Source: Erigeron canadensis (Eukaryota; Streptophyta; Magnoliopsida; Asterales; Asteraceae). From it: a DNA stretch of 64,000 nt. The position numbers and the translations under genes are program-made. The notes beneath the pieces are model-generated. The model had not been told where the DNA came from. It saw nothing but the letters and a program-made list of their open reading frames with translations, and made no database searches. Location of the stretch: positions 5,146,649 through 5,210,648 of the forward strand of contig NC_057763.1 in NCBI RefSeq assembly GCF_010389155.1, read 5' to 3'. Positions 59,246 to 64,000 of this stretch are shown piece after piece. Numbering within the stretch: position 1 is the stretch's first letter; each line of letters begins with the position of its first letter.

Positions 59246-59973
59246 TAGGCGTGTTACTGTAAAAATATATGAATGTGTAAGGATGTTTGCATGAAAAAAT
59301 TGAATATTTATAAGAATATGATGTTATTTGATAGGTAAAAATGCCCAAAAAAAAAATTATATTACTGGAAATGGTCTATGTAACTATGCCTAATTTATTT
59401 TATCTATTTTTAAGGCAAAAAGTATACAATGGATTACATTCTAACATTTAATTTATTATTTTTTACAAATTGGCACGTCATTAACTTTTTATATACCCGC
59501 GGAAGAACCCTATAAAAAAATACATACAATTTACAAAAAAAAAACACTGATATAATAGAAAAAAAAAAACATTTAAGGTTTAAATAATTGGATGAATAAA
59601 AAATAAAATAAAAACAGTTACACAAACTAACACTAAAAACATAAATACCTTTCTACATCTTCATTTGTTATGAGAAAACTACAAATCAGACATTTTATTT
59701 TTTTTTCTTTGATCACCTTCAAGTATATATATATATATATAGCATAATTATAAAAAAAATTTGTAAATATTTTGTATCTTAATATTATAAAGTAAATATA
59801 TATTAGTCAATCCTCGGAACAAATTACACCAAGTAACATATATATAAAATTTGTATATAACACGATCATGTTTTAAGTGACAACTTTTATAACATTATCC
59901 AATCATCATACACAAAAATATATTCTTTTAGAATATCAATCTCATCTTTAAATATATTTTTGAAGATATTTTT
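59246..59973. other. AT-rich spacer
   Basis: A-runs, T-runs and a (TA)n run at 59723-59742. No gene or bounded repeat recognised. Confidence 0.4.
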
Positions 59974-60470
59974 GTGACATGAGCTCACAATTGAAAAGGC
60001 TTAAGAAAGAGAATCGAATTGTTAAGAATACAAGAAGATGAATATTATTATTATTCTGGAAAAAAAATTTGAGAAATAAAAAGTTAGATAAAAAAAAAGA
60101 GTAACTAATATTGTGTTTTAGTTATTGTTCAAAATAAATAAATAAATAAATAAAAAATTGTGTTTTAGTTTGTGACATGAGCTCACGATTGAAAATGCTT
60201 AAGAAAAAGAATCGGCTTGTTAAGAATACAAAAAGATAGATATTATTATTTTGAAAAAAATTTGATAAATAAAAGTTAGATAAAAAAAAAGTGTAATTAA
60301 TATTGTGTTTTAATTTGTAACATGAGCTCACAATTGAAAAGGCTTAGGAAAAAAAGTCGAATTGTTAAGAATACAGAAAGATGAATATTATTATTTTGAA
60401 AAAAATTGGATAAATAAAAAGTTACATAGATAAAAAAAAAATGTAATTAATATTGTGTTTTAGTTTAAGC
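59974..60470. repeat. Three tandem units of about 145-200 bp
   Basis: Units begin GTGACATGAGCTCACAATTG (59974), GTGACATGAGCTCACGATTG (60172) and GTAACATGAGCTCACAATTG (60317). Each contains a GTTAAGAATACA block and ends TAATATTGTGTTTTA. The first is longer by an internal AAATAAATAAAT expansion. Non-coding. Confidence 0.9.
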
Positions 60471-60930
60471 AAATTAATTAAAGTTGGAGGACTAATATCA
60501 TCTTCTTTTAAAAATTTAGAAGATGATGTAAGCAATATGATCTAAAGGCGGAGAATAAAGATGAAAATTTAATGAACGGTAAAGATTAATTCATGTTGCC
60601 ATTTAAAGTTTCTCTTTTAATATATACTAAAGATTATTTTGAGAAAACTCTGTCTCCAAACTAGCATTCTTGCTCATAGTGAGCTAAGGCCTCTCCTTAT
60701 AAGGAACCACTTCTAAAACTATTCATTACTTCCAGATACACCAAGAACACCCCCTCCTTATAACCCCTACTTCTAACCCACTTCTAACACTATTCATCGA
60801 TTATTATATTATTTCATTTTTATTTTTCACAAAACTAAACAAACACATTTTATTATAATTAAAACACATTACATTAATAATAAAAAAGAGAGTACTGGAA
60901 AATAACATGAAATACATAATAATGATACGA

Positions 60931-61387
60931 TTACTCTTCGTCGTCGTCGTCTTTGATTGACATTTTTCCTAATCCACTGTAAGCCGTTTCATTGGCCCAC
61001 CACTTGTCGTGTTGTGGGCATTTGACTTCCCACGTTGATTTGTCTTCTCCGCAGTTATCGTGGTACGATTCGGCCCAAGTGCATTGGTCGGTCAACGTGT
61101 GACCGACCTTAAAATCATGATCGATCGCCCGCTTCACCCTTTTGCTCTTATCCTGTAGCAAATAAGAATATGTCTCTTCGTGTTTCGAGGCCCTGCGACC
61201 TGGTGCTTCTATTTCTTGAACGTGTTGGTCGCATTGTTGTCTCTTCTTCCGTAGTAAACCCAGAACCCCAGAGAGTTCATTTTGAAGGAGGGTGTCCTCT
61301 TTGACATCGGCCATGATTCGTGTTTTCATCTCATCTTCGGTGAGACGATGTCGGTGAACGTTCTTATTTGATGATGATGAAGCCATT
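60931..61387 (-). CDS. Small coiled-coil-like protein, unknown; paralog of the ORF at 61696
   Basis: 151 aa from MASSSSNKNVHRHRLTEDEM; an upstream in-frame ATG at 61419 would add 11 residues, but the paralog also begins MASSS. Residues about 15-75 are charged and probably helical (ELSGVLGLLRKKRQQCDQHV). YSYLLQDKSKRVKRAID follows. The C-terminal part has a CTWAESYHDNCGED stretch, CPQHDKWW and an acidic end DDDDEE. I do not recognise a family. Similarity to the divergent neighbour: LTEDEMKTRIMADV against MTVDQVNDSIMTDI, and YLLQDKSKRV against YYLQGKFDKI. It lies wholly inside the Harbinger-type element. Confidence 0.6.
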
Positions 61388-61695
61388 TGGAATAATGAAT
61401 GACTTAGCAGATGAAACAAGTTTGTATATTAAACACAAGTGGAATGGTGATGAAACTAGTAAATGCTATGGGTTGGTATCTATAGATGAAACAAGTAGGT
61501 AGCCGTTAAGGGATTGTAAATGTAAATTTATTTGAACTTTTGAGGGACTGTAATCGTAAATATTTTGAAATGAACGTTGGAGGGACTGTAATTGTAGATA
61601 TTTTGAATGTTGGAGGAGCGTCTTTGACTTCAGCTATAAATACCGCCTCCTTACCAGATATTTCATTTCAAAACTTAAACTTTTATACATCTGCA
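61388..61695. promoter_or_regulatory. Bidirectional promoter region with short tandem repeats
   Basis: 308 bp between two divergent ORFs. Toward the plus ORF, CTATAAATA at 61634-61642 lies 54 bp before its ATG. Toward the minus ORF, a weaker CTATAGATAC lies near 61478-61487. Two units of about 37 bp (GGGACTGTAATCGTAAATAT and GGGACTGTAATTGTAGATAT) sit at about 61546-61620, with a third weaker one upstream. Confidence 0.5.
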
Positions 61696-62022
61696 ATGGC
61701 TTCTTCATCAAATGCCCCTTACCTAAAACGACCAATGACTGTCGATCAAGTGAATGACAGTATCATGACTGATATCCTTGATCACCAAATGTTCAAAGTC
61801 CAACTTGTTGAAATTGGTCTAAAACTTCAAGCGAAAAAGAAATGGTCTCAAGAACAAATCAAATATATACAAACGTGCCATTGTACTAAGCTTGAGTGTC
61901 AATACTATTTGCAGGGGAAGTTTGACAAGATTCAAGAAACCGTGGAAAAAATTGCTTGTGCGGTCATCATCTTGAATGAGTTCATAAACACTGCCAAAGC
62001 AGTTTATGCCCAAAAGAAATAA
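61696..62022 (+). CDS. Small coiled-coil-like protein, unknown; paralog of the ORF at 60931
   Basis: 108 aa, MASSSNAPYLKRPMTVDQV at the start. An in-frame upstream ATG exists at 61540, but 61696 fits the TATA box at 61634 and the paralog's start. The body is helical and Lys-rich (LKLQAKKKWSQEQIKYIQ), with Cys in TCHCTKLEC, then YYLQGKFDKIQETVEKIACA. It lacks the acidic Cys/Trp tail of its paralog. No known family recognised. No lesion was seen, so it may still be translated. Confidence 0.6.
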   Translation: MASSSNAPYLKRPMTVDQVNDSIMTDILDHQMFKVQLVEIGLKLQAKKKWSQEQIKYIQTCHCTKLECQYYLQGKFDKIQETVEKIACAVIILNEFINTAKAVYAQKK

Positions 62023-62252
62023 GTAACCTCTTTTAAAATTATGTTGTATGTTTTTCTGCCCTAAGTTTGTAATGTGTTTTAATATTATGTTGTATGAATA
62101 AACTTATGTTATTAAAGTAGACTTATTTTATTAAAATACTTAAAAAATTACAATTGTAAAAGACAACACACAATTCAAACTTCTAAAACACACTTAAAAA
62201 AACTAAAGCACACTTAATCAAACTAGAAAGTCTACTTCATAATCCAAAACAA

Positions 62253-62630
62253 CTAAAAAGGAACAAAGATAAGCTGCCTGAAGCAGTGCTCGTATCTGAA
62301 GCCCCTGTCATGCTTCTCCCGATATATCTGATGCGCCGTTGCATAATATTGCTCATCATCATTGCCGGCCATCTCCTGTGCATTCAACTGCGAGCAAATT
62401 GCCTCAAACTATTTGCATTCCTTCCGAATCTTGGTCCAGTGACCTTGAAGTTGAGCCTTGCTTCTTGGTCCTCCAGTAGTTTCCGTGTTGAACATTTCGG
62501 TAACGTCGTCCCAAAAGGATACGTCGGGATTATTCATTTCACACCTACCCGTAACAGGGTCTGGTCTCCTCATCACCCAACACCTCGACAAACAAAGATC
62601 TTCTGATTGAGTCCACACACTTCTAGACAT
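62253..62630 (-). pseudogene. SANT/Myb-like ORF of the Harbinger-type element, one nonsense codon
   Basis: Starts MSRSVWTQSEDLCLSRCWV, the Trp-spaced SANT/Myb-like helix typical of Harbinger ORF1 and related plant trihelix-like proteins. SFWDDVTEMFN, GGPRSKAQLQGHWTKIRKEC follow. A TAG at 62409-62411 replaces what is normally Gln, and the same frame continues FEAICSQLNAQEMAGNDDEQ, YYATAHQIYREKHD, then ends at a stop at 62253-62255. In Pong/Harbinger systems this protein works with the transposase at the element ends. Confidence 0.8.
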
Positions 62631-62999
62631 TGTGAATGGAATGATTTATGAAAAATGGTATATGAAATGATTTATGGAATATGAAAAGGAGTAGAAAGAA
62701 GTAATGTGTGAAATGGTAGCGTGAAGTTGAGAATAAATAGATGTTTGAAAGAAAAAAAAAAAACAACTAATAGCCGTTGCATTAAAAAATTAGAATAAAT
62801 TTTTTTTTTTTACTTCGGGCCCCACTAAACGCTCCTCCCTCGCGTCTGAAATCGGAAGCACCAACACCAGACGCAGCTAGACGCCGCCGTTGCTACTAGC
62901 TTCCTCCGCTTCCTGCGCGTCGGATGCGGCCCAGACGCCGGCCAGAAGTCTTATAAGGAGCGGCCTAATTGGATGGAACTCATTTAAATGGGTAAACCC

Positions 63000-63083
63000 C
63001 TCCTTTTGAAGATTTGAACCTGACCAAATGGTGTGTAGGCCTTATCAACATCACCGTTGTCTAATTGAGCTATAACTCCATAC
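63000..63083 (-). mobile_element. tRNA-like SINE head or tRNA pseudogene
   Basis: On the minus strand, GGAGTTATAGCTCAATTAGA (box A) is followed about 40 bases on by GGTTCAAATCT (box B). No 3' acceptor strand pairs with the 5' end, so it is not a working tRNA gene. Confidence 0.5.
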
Positions 63084-64000
63084 TAATTATTGAATAATTT
63101 CAAATAACCACTACACTTTTTATTATATACTCGTATGAAATAAAAGGGTTTACTTTATAACATTATCTATTTTTGAGCTTCTTTTAAAAGAAGAAATATA
63201 AAATGATATGATAAAATGAGATGGATCGATATAATCGTTTTAATCATCATAAGTATAAGTTGAATGTTTTTAAGACAAAAACAATTTGATAATTCTTTCA
63301 AATCATATCTATTCATTTCTCAATCTTTAAAATATTCATTTCTCAATTTTTAAAATAAAAACTTAAATGACTAATTTATTTTAAAATCATTTAAATTTAA
63401 AAAATATAGACTATTACTCTATTACTCATATTAAATAGAATTATTTTTCAAATAAAATAGGTGGTATAGTGAGAAAGACTATTTAAAATCCGTTTAGTGC
63501 GGGACGTTTTCGTTATGCGATTAGCCCACACCATACGCGTCTGAGGTAAAATTTACTTGTAAAAAAAATTAAAAATTAAAACTCGTATATCCACCTAATA
63601 AAGTACTCGTAATAATGTAACACATCACATTGTCATTCGATATCATCACTCAATTAAATGTCACACATTACTTTTTTTCTTTTCTCTCAAATCACCAACT
63701 TCTACATACCACCAGTCCACCACCCATGTTGATTACCAACCATTGTTGAAGAATGATAAGAATTCCAATTAAATCACCTTTACAAAACATTGATATATAC
63801 TAATAAACAAATCCTCCTAATAATTCTTTTGATATTTTTCTTTCATTTCATGTCAAGTGTAATTAATTAATTCTCTCATCTATTATCATCTTTTGATCAG
63901 AACATGTGTTATGATCATATTATTATGAAGATTTTTAGAATGATCTAATAGAATGATTAATTATTTTTCGTATGCCAAACTAGTAATAATAAATGGATAC
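63084..64000. other. AT-rich intergenic end of window
   Basis: No gene, no bounded repeat. Short CCACC phrases near 63708-63724 recall the Helitron-like family but lack termini. Confidence 0.4.

Larger units (their letters stand above)
60688..62965. mobile_element. PIF/Harbinger-type element carrying three small ORFs
   Basis: Terminal inverted repeats: left GGCCTCTCCTTATAAG, right reversed GGCCGCTCCTTATAAG, 15 of 16 bases identical. A 3-bp duplication TAA lies on both sides (60685-60687 and 62966-62968), the target type of PIF/Harbinger. Inside are the ORFs at 60931-61387 (-), 61696-62022 (+) and a broken SANT/Myb-like ORF at 62253-62630 (-). No DDE transposase is visible, so it must depend on a partner in trans. 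A GC-rich subterminal zone (62815-62950) contrasts with the AT-rich surroundings. Confidence 0.85.

Noticed and set aside
63000..63083. Working tRNA gene
   Set aside because: Box A and B motifs are present, but the 5' acceptor strand has no pairing partner at the 3' end.

Overview
This is a plant nuclear window, almost certainly from a eudicot. It is AT-rich, its genes carry GT-AG introns, and most of the sequence is nested transposons and microsatellites. Asteraceae is my best guess from the look of the retroelement and Harbinger-type ORFs. That is inference; no search was possible.

Host genes lie in the first 26 kb. (1) 4484-7600 (+) is a three-exon CIA2/CIL-type CCT-motif gene (chloroplast import and plastid translation regulator) whose CCT domain looks damaged in its first half. 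(2) 9280-12387 (+) is a 14-exon ANTH-domain clathrin assembly protein (AP180/PICALM type). (3) 12622-15199 (-) is a two-exon cytosolic pyruvate kinase, tail to tail with gene 2 and only 234 bp away. (4) 20346-25813 (+) is a small gene for a probably mitochondrial plant protein of unknown function. Its promoter, exon 1 and most of its intron were tandemly duplicated; the second exon 1 is dead, and the only exon 2 I can find lies beyond both units. The gene appears to splice over a relic of itself.

From 26 to 60 kb there is essentially no host gene. I could delimit: three hAT-type elements, two of them with perfect 8-bp target-site duplications (TSDs); a long-TIR Mutator-like element; a 3' LTR with polypurine tract and an upstream ORF; two nested solo LTRs with perfect 5-bp TSDs; an internally deleted Copia element with tiny LTRs, PBS, PPT and TSD; tRNA-derived SINEs with TSDs; several Helitron ends (hairpin plus CTAG); and a guild of foldback MITEs that all sit in (TA)n microsatellites.

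The most unusual object is at 60688-62965. It is a PIF/Harbinger-type element (matching TIRs, TAA TSD) with no visible transposase. It carries a SANT/Myb-like ORF broken by one stop codon and two divergently transcribed, mutually similar small ORFs of unknown function around a shared promoter region.

All exon borders were read by eye from splice consensus, reading frame and recalled family sequence. They are predictions.
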